A stretch of DNA of 64,000 nucleotides, taken from contig CAZDXB010000006.1 of assembly GCA_964509335.1 (NCBI GenBank), positions 1 to 64,000 of the forward strand. Direction: 5' to 3'. This stretch comes from CAZDXB01 sp964509335. Its GTDB lineage: Bacteria > Bacteroidota > Ignavibacteria > Kapaibacteriales > UBA2268. Below the pieces are notes generated by a model. It was given only the letters and a program-made list of their open reading frames with translations, had not been told where the DNA came from and did not search any database. Below are positions 44,024-53,062 of the stretch, one piece after another. Position 1 is the first letter of the stretch. The number at the start of each line of letters is the position of its first letter. Made by a program: the position numbers and the translations under genes.

Positions 44024-45466
44024 ATGAACGAACGCTATAATTCAATGAGGACGGTAGCTTCTCCGCATTTTTTTCAATTAATTGCGGATATATTTTCCGT
44101 TTTTTTAAGTTATAGTATTCAATATTATTTGAGATTCCAGAGCGGTTTGTTCGGCTCGCCGATAGATTTCACTTTTTTTGAATTTTTCGCCGCCGGTTTG
44201 GTTTTATTGTTTTATTGGATTTCGGTGTTTTGGTTCTCGGGTTTATACAAAAACTGGTACGTTCGTTCGGCTTTTGACGAATTCTTTACCGTTTTTCGCG
44301 TTACTTTTATCGGTAGTCTAGTTATTTTCTTTATTTGGTTGTTAGACAGCGAAAGCAAAGAACCGAGACTACTTTTCCTAGTTTTCTTCGTTGTTTTCGG
44401 CTTCACCGTTAACGTAGGCAGGTATTTTGTTAGAGTTATTCAGAGAAAATTGAGAGAAAAAGGCGTAATAGCGATACCTTCCCTCATTATTGGCAATTTT
44501 GAAAGAGCAAAACGATTATATAGAGACGTCAACAAATACAAAAAGTGGGGATACGAGATATTAGGGATTATATTAGTAAATAATGAAAACATAAACAATG
44601 ACGAGAGAGAAGCCGCGGAAGAAAACGGTTTGCCGATTTTGGGAACCGACGCAAACACCGTTCAATTGCTTGACGAATATAAACCAAGCGAGGTAATTAT
44701 TTCGTTGGATTATCCTAAAAGGTCTTACTTGCTCGATTTAGCGAACGAATGTTCAAAAAGAAAAATATCGGTAAAGATAATCCCCGATTTATATGAATAC
44801 TTCACGGGCAAAGTAAGAACTTTGCATTTGTACGATATACCCTTAATTGAAATTAACGCGCAACTTTTAAAGCCTTGGCAGGAAACTTTAAAAAGGGCGT
44901 TCGATATTGTTTTCAGCGCTATCGTGATTTTAATATGTCTGCCGCTATGGATATTTATTCCAATAATAATTAAACTCGAAACCCCCGGACCGGTTTTTTA
45001 TAAACAAACAAGAGTGGGAAAGAACGGCAAGAAGTTTACAATGATAAAATTCCGCTCAATGATAAAAGACGCAGAAAAAATCAGCGGTCCGAAATGGGCG
45101 CAAGTAAACGACCCAAGAGTAACAAAATTCGGCAAGTTCTTAAGAAAATCTCATATCGACGAATTGCCTCAGTTTTGGAACGTCCTAATCGGCGATATGA
45201 GCGTTGTCGGTCCTCGACCGGAGCGCCCCCATTTTGTCGAAAAATTTAGCAAATTGGCGTCTTACTATAAAAGAAGATTGATTGTAAGACCGGGAATTAC
45301 CGGTTGGTCTCAAATAAAATATCGTCATTACGTCGAATCAAAGGAAGAAATTGAAAATCGTTTGAAAGACGATTTCTTTTATATTGAGAATATGTCGTTC
45401 AAGCTGGATTTTGAAATTATAGTTAGAACGATATTTTTAGTTATTAAAGGTCATGGACAAACATAG
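44024..45466 (+). CDS. Undecaprenyl-phosphate sugar phosphotransferase (WcaJ-like)
   Basis: Starts the glycan by moving a sugar-1-phosphate to undecaprenyl phosphate. The 480 residues have four or five N-terminal helices (about 15-130), a CoA-binding-like domain (about 140-270) and the bacterial sugar transferase domain (about 285-480). That domain shows KRAFDIVFSA, FKFRSM-type IKFRSMIKDAE, HIDELPQFWNVLIGDMSVVGPRPERP (about 377-402) and RPGITGWSQIKYRH (about 422-435). All catalytic elements are intact, in contrast to the decayed copy at 46390-48357. Which sugar is used cannot be read. Confidence 0.93.
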   Translation: MNERYNSMRTVASPHFFQLIADIFSVFLSYSIQYYLRFQSGLFGSPIDFTFFEFFAAGLVLLFYWISVFWFSGLYKNWYVRSAFDEFFTVFRVTFIGSLVIFFIWLLDSESKEPRLLFLVFFVVFGFTVNVGRYFVRVIQRKLREKGVIAIPSLIIGNFERAKRLYRDVNKYKKWGYEILGIILVNNENINNDEREAAEENGLPILGTDANTVQLLDEYKPSEVIISLDYPKRSYLLDLANECSKRKISVKIIPDLYEYFTGKVRTLHLYDIPLIEINAQLLKPWQETLKRAFDIVFSAIVILICLPLWIFIPIIIKLETPGPVFYKQTRVGKNGKKFTMIKFRSMIKDAEKISGPKWAQVNDPRVTKFGKFLRKSHIDELPQFWNVLIGDMSVVGPRPERPHFVEKFSKLASYYKRRLIVRPGITGWSQIKYRHYVESKEEIENRLKDDFFYIENMSFKLDFEIIVRTIFLVIKGHGQT

Positions 45467-45474
45467 GTTTATCA

Positions 45475-46176
45475 ATGAAGAAAGTAGTTGTAATACCGAC
45501 TTTTAACGAAGCGGAGAACATTGGGAAGTTGATGGACGAGATTCATAAATCCGTTCCGGATATTCATATTCTAATAGTGGACGACAATTCGCCGGACGGA
45601 ACGGCGGATATCGTGAAAAGCCGAATGGCTGAGGATGAAAGGATTCATATTATTGAGCGCTCGAAAAAAATGGGACTTGGCACCGCTTATTGCGCGGGCT
45701 TTACTTGGGCTTTGGACAAAGGATACGAAGCGATTATGGAGATGGACGCGGATTTTTCTCATAATCCTAACTTGCTCCCGGAATTTTTAGATAAAATTGG
45801 CGAATATGATTTGGTTATCGGCTCGAGGTATATTAGCGGCGTCAACGTTGTCAATTGGCCCCTAAGCCGCTTAATTTTGAGTTACTTCGCTAACTTATAC
45901 ACAAAAATCGTAACCGGAATGCCCATTAAAGACGCGACCGGCGGGTTTAAATGCTTTAAAGCCGAAGCGCTAAAAAAAGTGGATTTTTCTAAAGTGAAGT
46001 CGAACGGTTACGGTTTCCAAATTGAAATGAATTACCGCTTGTGGAAAAAAGGAGCTAAGATAAAAGAAATCCCGATTATATTTATAGATAGAAGAAGCGG
46101 TGAGTCGAAAATGAACAAAAAAATCATTTACGAGGCTATGTTTTTAGTGTGGAAATTGAGATTTTTTGCAAAGTAG
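45475..46176 (+). CDS. Dolichol-phosphate mannosyltransferase-like GT2
   Basis: Probably links a hexose to polyprenyl phosphate, making a lipid-linked donor for GT-C enzymes. The 233 residues have VVIPTFNEAENIGKLMDEI (4-22), VDDNSPDGTADIV (about 35-47), MDADFSHNP (about 90-98) and the DPM1 element YGFQIEMNYRLWKKG (about 180-194). No C-terminal membrane helices are present. It could supply the GT-C-like protein at 35139. It follows the initiating transferase by 8 bp. Confidence 0.92.
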   Translation: MKKVVVIPTFNEAENIGKLMDEIHKSVPDIHILIVDDNSPDGTADIVKSRMAEDERIHIIERSKKMGLGTAYCAGFTWALDKGYEAIMEMDADFSHNPNLLPEFLDKIGEYDLVIGSRYISGVNVVNWPLSRLILSYFANLYTKIVTGMPIKDATGGFKCFKAEALKKVDFSKVKSNGYGFQIEMNYRLWKKGAKIKEIPIIFIDRRSGESKMNKKIIYEAMFLVWKLRFFAK

Positions 46177-46196
46177 TATTAAAGGACCGTTTAACA

Positions 46197-46350
46197 CTCT
46201 TTCACAAATTCCAATTTGGGAAAGAGACAGGGTATGAAGCTGAGACTGCGGTTTAAAACTCATTCCCAAATTTCAATTTGGGAATGAGGCTAATGAGTCA
46301 AAATTCCAATTTGGGAATGAGAGAGAATTTCAATTTGCGAATGAGGCTAA
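46197..46350. repeat. Hairpin repeat cluster 3
   Basis: Two full and two half elements of the hexaloop family fill the gap before the fusion gene. The full ones are CTCTTTCACAAA around TTCCAA (46197-46226, one mismatch) and CTCATTCCCAAA around TTTCAA (46259-46288, perfect). The half copies near 46300-46345 lack a left arm. AATGAGGCTAATGAGTC occurs twice (about 46283-46299 and 46339-46355), marking a local duplication. No ORF of note is present. Confidence 0.8.
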
Positions 46351-46389
46351 TGAGTCTAAAGAAAATCATATTAAAAGAAAAATGAAATC

Positions 46390-48357
46390 GTGGAAGAAAA
46401 ACCGGACATATCGATAGTTATTGTTAATTATAACGTGAAGGACTTTTTGCTTCAATGCTTGCGTTCCATCGAAAAAGCGAGCAAGAGTAAGAGCGTCGAA
46501 ACGATAGTCGTCGATAACGATTCCTCGGACGGTTCGGTTAAGTTTTTAGAGCCTCTATTTCCGCAAGTTAAATTTGTTCAACTCGAAGAGAATTTGGGAT
46601 TCGCTAAGGCGAACAATATTGGAATAGCCGAGGCAAAAGGCAAATTCGTTTTAATTCTCAATCCCGACACGATATTGGAAGAAGATACTCTCGAGGTAAT
46701 GAGCGATTTTTTGAAGAATAATCCGGAAGTCGGCTGCGCCGGTTGCAAAACGTTAAATCCCGACGGCTCTTTTCAACTAGCCTGCAGGCGCGGTTTCCCG
46801 ACTCCTTGGGCTTCGTTTTGCAAGTTGTTTGGTCTGCAACGATTATTTCCAAAATCTAAATTGTTCGCTCAATACAATCAAACTTACAAAAGCGAAAATG
46901 AGACTTATTATGTGGACGCCGTAGCGGGCGCTTTTATGTTTTGTAGGAAGGAAGCTCTGAAGGAAACTGGCGGATTTAGCGAAGAATACTTTATGTATGG
47001 AGAGGATTTGGACTTGTGCTATAGAATGCGTCGGAAAGGCTGGAAAATAGCTTACGTTCATAGCGCTTCGATTATTCACTACAAAGGCGAAAGCTCCAAA
47101 AGAAGTTCGGTGAACGAGATTCGCAATTTTTACGAGGCTATGGAGATTTTCGCTCGAAAATATTACGGGCGCTTTTACTTGTTTTTCGCTTTTTTAAAGG
47201 CGGGAATATTCTTCCGTTCGATTTTAGCCTACGCTAATCGGCGCAAGAGGGAGATATTTATAATATTGGCGGATATCCTCGCCATAAATTTTGCCCTTTT
47301 AGTAAGCACTAAATATCGTTTCGGAGGTTTTCTCAGTTTTCCCGATTACGCTTATCCCACTGTTTTTATAGCGGTTTCAGTTGTTATGTTTATCTCGATG
47401 ATTGCCGTAGGCGAGTATTTTGAAAATAGATACACCGCTAGAAGGGCTTTGTTCGGTTTGATGATTAGCTTTTTTGTGCTGTCGTCTTTGACTTATTACT
47501 TTAAGGATTTCGCTTTTAGCAGAGGCGTCCTGTTAATGACAGTCGGTTTGACAGCGTTGGCGACAATAGTCGTTAGGGGATTCGTTAGCTTAGCGGAGAA
47601 AACAAGAGGTTCGCAATCTGACAAGAAGATAGCCGTAGTCGGCTTGAACAAACAAGCGGAAAACATTATCGATTCGCTCGCCAACTCCGAAGTTAGAAAT
47701 ATAGAAATAACCGGCGTCGTTAGCGCTAAGGAGACTACCGAGGTCGAGTTCCACGGTTATCCGATTTTAGGAAATATCGATTATTTTCAAAGGATAATCG
47801 AAAACAACGAACTGGACGAAGTGATTTTTACGGACGAGTCGATTTCCGAGAAGGAAATATTTAAGTTGGCTTCGAGCGTTTCTAAGACTTCCGTTCGTTT
47901 CCACGTGGCTAAGGAGTTCGAAGACCTTCTCGTATCCCGAATTATAAACGAAATAACGGGAATACAAGCTACCGTTCCGGATTTCAATATAGATAAATTG
48001 AGATACAGAGCCTTAAAACGAACAATCGACGTCGCGCTTTCCTTTTTTCTTTTGTCTATTGGTCTTCCTGTTTTATATTTGTTTGGAAGCGATAAAGTAA
48101 AAAGGATAAGAAACGTTTGGAAGGTATTTGTTGGAAAATATTCGTTTGTAGGAATTTATAAAATTGAGAACGATACGTCTAACGCGAGCAAGGAAGGTTT
48201 GATAAGTCTAGCGGAAGTTAGCAGACCGGAGAGATTGTCGAAGGAAGCGATAAGAAATTTAAACGTTTTTTATAAACGGCGTTATAGTTTATCTTTGGAT
48301 TTGGATATTATTTTGAAATATTTATTTAGGAAGAAAAGTGGGAAAATTAGTTCTTGA
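46390..48357 (+). CDS. GT2 fused to a degenerate sugar phosphotransferase
   Basis: A 655-residue fusion. Residues 1-235 are a complete GT2 of the rhamnosyltransferase type (ISIVIVNYNVKDFLLQCL, VVDNDSSDGS, LNPDTILEEDT, MYGEDLDLCYRMRRKGW). Residues about 255-395 give several transmembrane helices and about 405-530 a CoA-binding-like Rossmann domain, exactly as in WcaJ proteins. The last 120 residues keep the first helix (RYRALKRTIDVALSFFLL) and the end (FYKRRYSLSLDLDIILKYLF) of a sugar transferase domain. They lack the KFRSM, DELPQ, GPRP and PGITG blocks. The start is a GTG. It overlaps accA by 20 bp. The second half is probably an inactive scaffold. Confidence 0.88.
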   Translation: MEEKPDISIVIVNYNVKDFLLQCLRSIEKASKSKSVETIVVDNDSSDGSVKFLEPLFPQVKFVQLEENLGFAKANNIGIAEAKGKFVLILNPDTILEEDTLEVMSDFLKNNPEVGCAGCKTLNPDGSFQLACRRGFPTPWASFCKLFGLQRLFPKSKLFAQYNQTYKSENETYYVDAVAGAFMFCRKEALKETGGFSEEYFMYGEDLDLCYRMRRKGWKIAYVHSASIIHYKGESSKRSSVNEIRNFYEAMEIFARKYYGRFYLFFAFLKAGIFFRSILAYANRRKREIFIILADILAINFALLVSTKYRFGGFLSFPDYAYPTVFIAVSVVMFISMIAVGEYFENRYTARRALFGLMISFFVLSSLTYYFKDFAFSRGVLLMTVGLTALATIVVRGFVSLAEKTRGSQSDKKIAVVGLNKQAENIIDSLANSEVRNIEITGVVSAKETTEVEFHGYPILGNIDYFQRIIENNELDEVIFTDESISEKEIFKLASSVSKTSVRFHVAKEFEDLLVSRIINEITGIQATVPDFNIDKLRYRALKRTIDVALSFFLLSIGLPVLYLFGSDKVKRIRNVWKVFVGKYSFVGIYKIENDTSNASKEGLISLAEVSRPERLSKEAIRNLNVFYKRRYSLSLDLDIILKYLFRKKSGKISS

Positions 48358-49291
48358 ATTTGAGAAGCCGATTTTAGAATTGGAAGACAAAATCCAAGAG
48401 ATGAAGTCGATATCCGAGGATATTGATTTGAGCGGCGAAATAGAAGTATTAGAAGATAAGGTAGAAAAATTGCGTCAAGACATTTATAAGAATCTAACTC
48501 GATGGCAAAGAGTTCAGCTTGCGCGACATCCCTCCAGACCGATAACGATGGATTATCTCGAAAACATCTTTACTGATTTTAGGGAATTGCACGGCGACAG
48601 AAGCTTTAAAGACGACCCGTCCATAATCGGCGGAATGGCTAAGTTGGACGGTCAATCTGTCGTAGTCGTCGGACATCAAAAAGGCAGAGACACCAAATCC
48701 AACGTTTATCGAAACTTTGGTATGGCTAATCCGGAAGGTTACCGAAAAGCCTTGCGCTTGTTTAAATTAGCTGAAAAATTTAACAAACCGATAATTACTT
48801 TGTTGGACACTCCCGGAGCTTTCCCCGGTATAGGAGCCGAAGAGAGAGGGCAGGCTGAAGCCATCGCGAGAAATCTATTCGAGATGTCTAAGTTAAAAAC
48901 GCCGATTATAGTAATGGTTATCGGCGAGGGCGCTTCGGGCGGCGCTATTGGTATGGGAGTTGGCGACAGGATATTGATGTTCGAAAATTCTTGGTATTCC
49001 GTTATATCGCCCGAGTCTTGCTCTAGTATTCTTTGGAGGAGTTGGGATTATAAAGAGCAAGCCGCCGAGGCTCTACAATTAACGGCGGAGGATTTGAAGA
49101 AGCACGAAATAATTGACGAAATCGTGAAAGAGCCGATAGGAGGCGCTCACAGGAAACCGGAGGAGATGTATCAAATCCTGTTTGAAGCGCTGACACGCAA
49201 CTTGAAAGAATTAAACGAAGTCGAGAAAGATAATCTAGTAAAAGCGCGTAGAGATAAGTTTTATAAAATGGGCGTTTGGCGAGAAGATTAA
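48338..49291 (+). CDS. accA: Acetyl-CoA carboxylase carboxyltransferase subunit alpha
   Basis: Transfers the carboxyl group from biotin carrier to acetyl-CoA, the first step of fatty acid synthesis. The 317 residues match AccA: MGKLVLEFEKPILELEDKI start, HPSRPITMDYLENIF (about 64-78), ELHGDRSFKDDPSIIGGMA (about 83-101), LLDTPGAFPGIGAEERGQAEA (about 158-178) and GEGASGGAIGMGVGDR (about 199-214). The start is GTG with AGGAAG upstream, inside the end of the fusion gene. Confidence 0.96.
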   Translation: MGKLVLEFEKPILELEDKIQEMKSISEDIDLSGEIEVLEDKVEKLRQDIYKNLTRWQRVQLARHPSRPITMDYLENIFTDFRELHGDRSFKDDPSIIGGMAKLDGQSVVVVGHQKGRDTKSNVYRNFGMANPEGYRKALRLFKLAEKFNKPIITLLDTPGAFPGIGAEERGQAEAIARNLFEMSKLKTPIIVMVIGEGASGGAIGMGVGDRILMFENSWYSVISPESCSSILWRSWDYKEQAAEALQLTAEDLKKHEIIDEIVKEPIGGAHRKPEEMYQILFEALTRNLKELNEVEKDNLVKARRDKFYKMGVWRED

Positions 49292-49316
49292 TATATAAAA
49301 GGGGAGACGCGCAAAA

Positions 49317-49916
49317 TTGAATTTCATATCCGAATGGTCTTTGAAGACTAAAAACTGGATGGAGAGCTTCGCCGACAAGCGTTACGCGATGGCGAGTCTT
49401 TTTATTCTCGCTTTCGCCGAATCGTCGTTTTTCCCGATACCTCCCGACGTATTATTAATAGCTATAGGAGTCCTCGCTCCGAAAAAATCGCTCAAAGCCG
49501 CCTTGTGGTGTTCTTTGGGGTCTGTTTTCGGCGGGATTTTTGGCTATTACATTGGTTACGGTTTAATGGAGACCGTCGGTTCAAGCATCGTCGAGTTTTA
49601 CAACGGTCAAGAAGCCTGGGCGGCGTTCGTTGAGAGTTATAGGGAATACGGCGCTTGGTTTTTAGCGGCGGCGTCTTTCACCCCGATACCTTACAAAATT
49701 TCAACTATAGCATCCGGCGCGGCGCAGATGAATCTGCTTATGTTTATTGTTATTTCTTCTATCGGCAGAGCCGCCCGGTTCTTTATTGTCGGCGGTTTGA
49801 TTTACGCTTTCGGTCCAGCGATTAAAAATGTTATCGATAAGTATTTCGACAAGCTCTCGATTGTTTTTATTCTTCTTCTCGTCGGCGGATTCGTTGTCGT
49901 TAAGTATCTACTTTAG
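49317..49916 (+). CDS. VTT-domain (DedA/YqaA-like) membrane protein
   Basis: A 199-residue integral membrane protein. Four to five helices carry the VTT-domain features FAESSFFPIPPDVLLIAIGV (about 34-53) and GSVFGGIFGYYIGYG (about 68-82), plus the re-entrant FTPIPYKISTIASGAAQ (about 121-137). Related DedA proteins move undecaprenyl phosphate or other lipids across membranes, fitting the polysaccharide locus. The start used is TTG after AGGGGAG; the next in-frame ATG is at residue 15. Confidence 0.85.
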   Translation: MNFISEWSLKTKNWMESFADKRYAMASLFILAFAESSFFPIPPDVLLIAIGVLAPKKSLKAALWCSLGSVFGGIFGYYIGYGLMETVGSSIVEFYNGQEAWAAFVESYREYGAWFLAAASFTPIPYKISTIASGAAQMNLLMFIVISSIGRAARFFIVGGLIYAFGPAIKNVIDKYFDKLSIVFILLLVGGFVVVKYLL

Positions 49917-49918
49917 TT

Positions 49919-51085
49919 ATGAAAAAAGCCGTTTACGTTTGGAAGTCGGAATATCCGTGGGACGTCCGCGCCGAAAAAGTATGCTCTTCGCTTCTGGGCG
50001 CCGGCTTCGAGACTTATATATTAGCGCGATGGACTGGAGGGCAGGCGCGAGAAGAAGAAATTAACGGATTGAAAATTATCCGAGCTGGATACGGCAAAAA
50101 CGGCAAATTCATGGTTCCACTTTCGATTAATCCCGTTTGGATAAGGGAAATTCGAGAGATAATACGCAAAGTTAAGCCCGATATTATTATTCCGAGAGAT
50201 ATAATGATAGCCGAAGCGTGCGCCAAAGAAGGACATAAAAAAGGCGTTCCGGTCGCAATGGATATGGCTGAAAATTATCCAGCGGCAATGAAAGATTGGA
50301 AAAAATATAGAAGAAGCGCTCTGACAAATTTGTTGGTTCATAAATTGGACTTGCCGGAGCTTGTCGAAAAGCGAGCCGTCAATCTAATGGACGGGATATT
50401 TACCGTATGCGAAGAGCAATCGGAGAGGTTAAATAAGGTATATAATTTCCCGCTTGAGCGAACGGCGGTAGTCCATAACACGCCGAGGCTGAACGCGTTT
50501 ACCGAAGCTCGAAAAGGCTGTTCTCAACCGCCCAAGATATTTGGGCATCACGGTTTTACTTCCGCCGAAAAGAGCGTTTATAAATTTCTTCAAGGATTCA
50601 TAAAAGCGAGCGAAACAAACAAAGATATTGAGTTCATATTAGCCGGCGAGGGCGAATCATACGAGGACTACGTTAAACTCCTCGAAGAATCGGGAGCTTC
50701 CGGCAGAGTTAAAATGACGGGAGCTTACGAATTCAAGAATCTGCCTAAGATAATCGGCGAATTCGACATAGGCGTTATTCCTTACCAAGTGAGCGATTTT
50801 AACGATTATACGATACATAATAAGCTATTCGACTTTTTCGCCGCCGGCAAGCCCGTTTTTTTATCAGCTACCAAGCCTTTCAAAAGAATAATAGACGAAA
50901 CCGGCGCGGGAGTAATAGCCGATTGCGAGAGCGCGAATTCAATTTCTAAAGCTATTATTGATTTCGTAGAAAACGCCGACGTAAAAGCAATGTCCGAACG
51001 CGCCTACGAAGCCCACGTGAATAAATATAATTGGGAAATAGACGAGAAGAAACTCGTCGAGTTTCTAGATGAGTTTGTTCCTTAG
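49919..51085 (+). CDS. Glycosyltransferase family 4-like
   Basis: A 388-residue GT-B enzyme. The N-terminal domain begins KKAVYVWKSEYPWDVRAEKV. The donor domain shows FILAGEGESYEDYV (about 239-252), KMTGAYEFKNLPKIIGEFDIGVIPYQ (about 265-290) and the E-x7-E-like region HNKLFDFFAAGKPVFLSATKPF (about 301-322). In that motif the first Glu is not obvious, so substrate binding may differ from the GT4 at 6091. It starts 2 bp after the VTT gene and is probably cotranscribed. Confidence 0.87.
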   Translation: MKKAVYVWKSEYPWDVRAEKVCSSLLGAGFETYILARWTGGQAREEEINGLKIIRAGYGKNGKFMVPLSINPVWIREIREIIRKVKPDIIIPRDIMIAEACAKEGHKKGVPVAMDMAENYPAAMKDWKKYRRSALTNLLVHKLDLPELVEKRAVNLMDGIFTVCEEQSERLNKVYNFPLERTAVVHNTPRLNAFTEARKGCSQPPKIFGHHGFTSAEKSVYKFLQGFIKASETNKDIEFILAGEGESYEDYVKLLEESGASGRVKMTGAYEFKNLPKIIGEFDIGVIPYQVSDFNDYTIHNKLFDFFAAGKPVFLSATKPFKRIIDETGAGVIADCESANSISKAIIDFVENADVKAMSERAYEAHVNKYNWEIDEKKLVEFLDEFVP

Positions 51086-51097
51086 ATGTCGATTCTT

Positions 51098-52618
51098 TTA
51101 TATCAAAGACTTTCCTGTCATTTCTTCCGGTTGCTTCAACTCCATCGCTTTTAATATAGTCGGGGCGACGTCGGCTAATATTCCGTCGTTGATTTTCTCG
51201 AATCTATCGCTTACTAAAACGCAAGGAACCGGATTAAGCGAATGCGCCGTGTTGGGCGAGCCGTCGTTGTTCTTGGCGTTGTCGGCGTTGCCGTGGTCGG
51301 CAATAATTAACGCTTCGTATCCGTTTTTCTGCGCTGTCTCGATAGCCTCTTTAGCGCAAGAATCAACTGTTTCGGCGGCTTTAATAATAGCCTCGTAAAC
51401 GCCCGTATGTCCGACCATATCGCCGTTGGCAAAGTTCAAGCAAATAAAATCGTAGCGCCGTTTGTCCAGCTCTTTCAAAAGAGCGTCTTTTACTTTTGGC
51501 GCGCTCATTTCCGGCTGCATATCGTAAGTCGGAACTTTCGGCGAATGTATCAATATTCTGTCTTCGCCGTCGAATTTCGCTTCTCTGCCGCCGGAAAAAA
51601 AGAAAGTGACGTGGGCGTATTTTTCGGTTTCGGCTATTCTTAGTTGTTTTTTGCCTAATTTGGACAAATATTCGCCGAGCGTCGTTTTTACGTGCTCTTT
51701 GTCGAAAATCACCTTGACGCCTTTGAATTCGTCGTCGTAGCGGGTCATAGTAACGTAATGCAATGGAATCGTTTGCATCCCCTCTTCGGGCATATCTTTT
51801 TGAGTGAGAGCGATTGTTATCTCTCTTAATCTGTCGGTTCGGAAATTGAAGCAAATAACGATGTCGCCTTCTTTAATTTTTGCCAGCGGTTCGCCGTTGT
51901 CGTCGGTTACTACTACCGGCTTAATAAACTCGTCTGTAACGCCTTCGTCGTATGATTCTTGAATAGTTTTTATCGGGTCGGTCGTTTGTTTGCCTTCGCC
52001 TTTTGTCAGCAAATCGTATCCTTGTTTGACTCTTTCCCAGCGTTTATCTCTGTCCATAGTATAATATCTTCCGCAAACCGAGGCTATCTTTCCGGCTGAT
52101 TTTTTCAGATGGTCTCGTAAATTACTAACAAATCCCTCGCCGCTGCGGGGGTCGGTATCTCTGCCGTCTGTCAAAACGTGGACGTAAACGTCTTCTAATC
52201 CGTTGTCTTTGGCTATGTCGCATAATTTGTATAAGTGTTTTTCGGAGGAATGAACGCCGCCGTCGGAAACTAATCCCAAAAAATGAACATTTTTGCCGTT
52301 CTTTTTAGCGTAATCGTAGGCTTCCAGTAAAGTTTCGTTCTTCGCTAAATCGCCGTTTTCGCAAGCCAAATTTATTTTTACTAAATCCTGATACACAATT
52401 CTGCCCGCGCCGATATTCATATGTCCCACTTCTGAGTTGCCCATCTGTCCTTCGGGCAAACCGACGTTCTCTCCGCAAGTGAGTAATTGAGAGTTTGGAT
52501 ACTTCTTAACTAAGCCGTTCATAAACGGAGTATCGGCGTTATGTATAGCGTCCGCTTCCGACTTGTTTCCTATTCCCCAACCGTCTAAAATCACCAAAAG
52601 AAATCGTCTGTCGTCCAT
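51098..52618 (-). CDS. gpmI: 2,3-bisphosphoglycerate-independent phosphoglycerate mutase
   Basis: Glycolytic enzyme interconverting 3- and 2-phosphoglycerate with two Mn ions. The 506 residues match the family: LVILDGWGIG (8-17), the phosphoserine S62 in GQMGNSEVGHMNIGAGR, HVLTDGRDT and FNFRTDRLRE for substrate binding, and LIADHGNADNAKN for the second metal site. It stands alone, convergent with the GT4 gene. Confidence 0.96.
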   Translation of the reverse strand: MDDRRFLLVILDGWGIGNKSEADAIHNADTPFMNGLVKKYPNSQLLTCGENVGLPEGQMGNSEVGHMNIGAGRIVYQDLVKINLACENGDLAKNETLLEAYDYAKKNGKNVHFLGLVSDGGVHSSEKHLYKLCDIAKDNGLEDVYVHVLTDGRDTDPRSGEGFVSNLRDHLKKSAGKIASVCGRYYTMDRDKRWERVKQGYDLLTKGEGKQTTDPIKTIQESYDEGVTDEFIKPVVVTDDNGEPLAKIKEGDIVICFNFRTDRLREITIALTQKDMPEEGMQTIPLHYVTMTRYDDEFKGVKVIFDKEHVKTTLGEYLSKLGKKQLRIAETEKYAHVTFFFSGGREAKFDGEDRILIHSPKVPTYDMQPEMSAPKVKDALLKELDKRRYDFICLNFANGDMVGHTGVYEAIIKAAETVDSCAKEAIETAQKNGYEALIIADHGNADNAKNNDGSPNTAHSLNPVPCVLVSDRFEKINDGILADVAPTILKAMELKQPEEMTGKSLI

Positions 52619-52731
52619 TTTTCCTCGCCTTTTTTATTAATTACTAATCGTAAAGACGAAGGAGAATGAATATAGTATAGTAAGTTTAAAAAATGGGAAT
52701 AAATCTCTTGATTTAAAAATCTGCCTCGGGT

Positions 52732-52892
52732 CTGGCTCAAAACTTGATTTTATGTTTTTTTAATCCTTTCGAATAAATCGGAAGGTTGTCAGAAACGGAC
52801 TGAATAGCGTTAGGAGAAAAAAGTCAACCTCAAGGTTTAGAGGCAGCCTCTTTACCTTGAGCGATGAAAAACGCTAGTTTAAAACAGCCTCC
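52732..52892. repeat. MITE-like compound cruciform, copy 2
   Basis: This occupies the middle of the 444-bp gap between gpmI and the T9SS protein. Its left part (CTGGCTCAAAAC, then CCTTTCG...GAAGGTTG with hairpin about 52763-52786) resembles copy 1 at 31650. The right part has nested pairs: TAGCGTT (52805-52811) with AACGCTA (52870-52876) around a hairpin CTCAAGGT..AGAGG / CCTCT..ACCTTGAG (52829-52861). The right end GTTTAAAACAGCCTCC is the near-inverse of the left end. No ORF is present. The remaining gap to 53062 is AT-rich and presumably carries the promoter of the next gene. Confidence 0.55.
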
Positions 52893-53062
52893 CATAAATT
52901 GATTTCCAGCGTTGAAAAACCCCAGCCAAAATCATCTCAAATTATTACAATATTTTCATACAACTCACAAATTTAATTTTCTACTTGAATTTGACTTAAC
53001 TGTTTTTTAACTTAAAAAAATAAGAATTTAAATAGTTCAATAACTATAGAAAGGCATACGTT

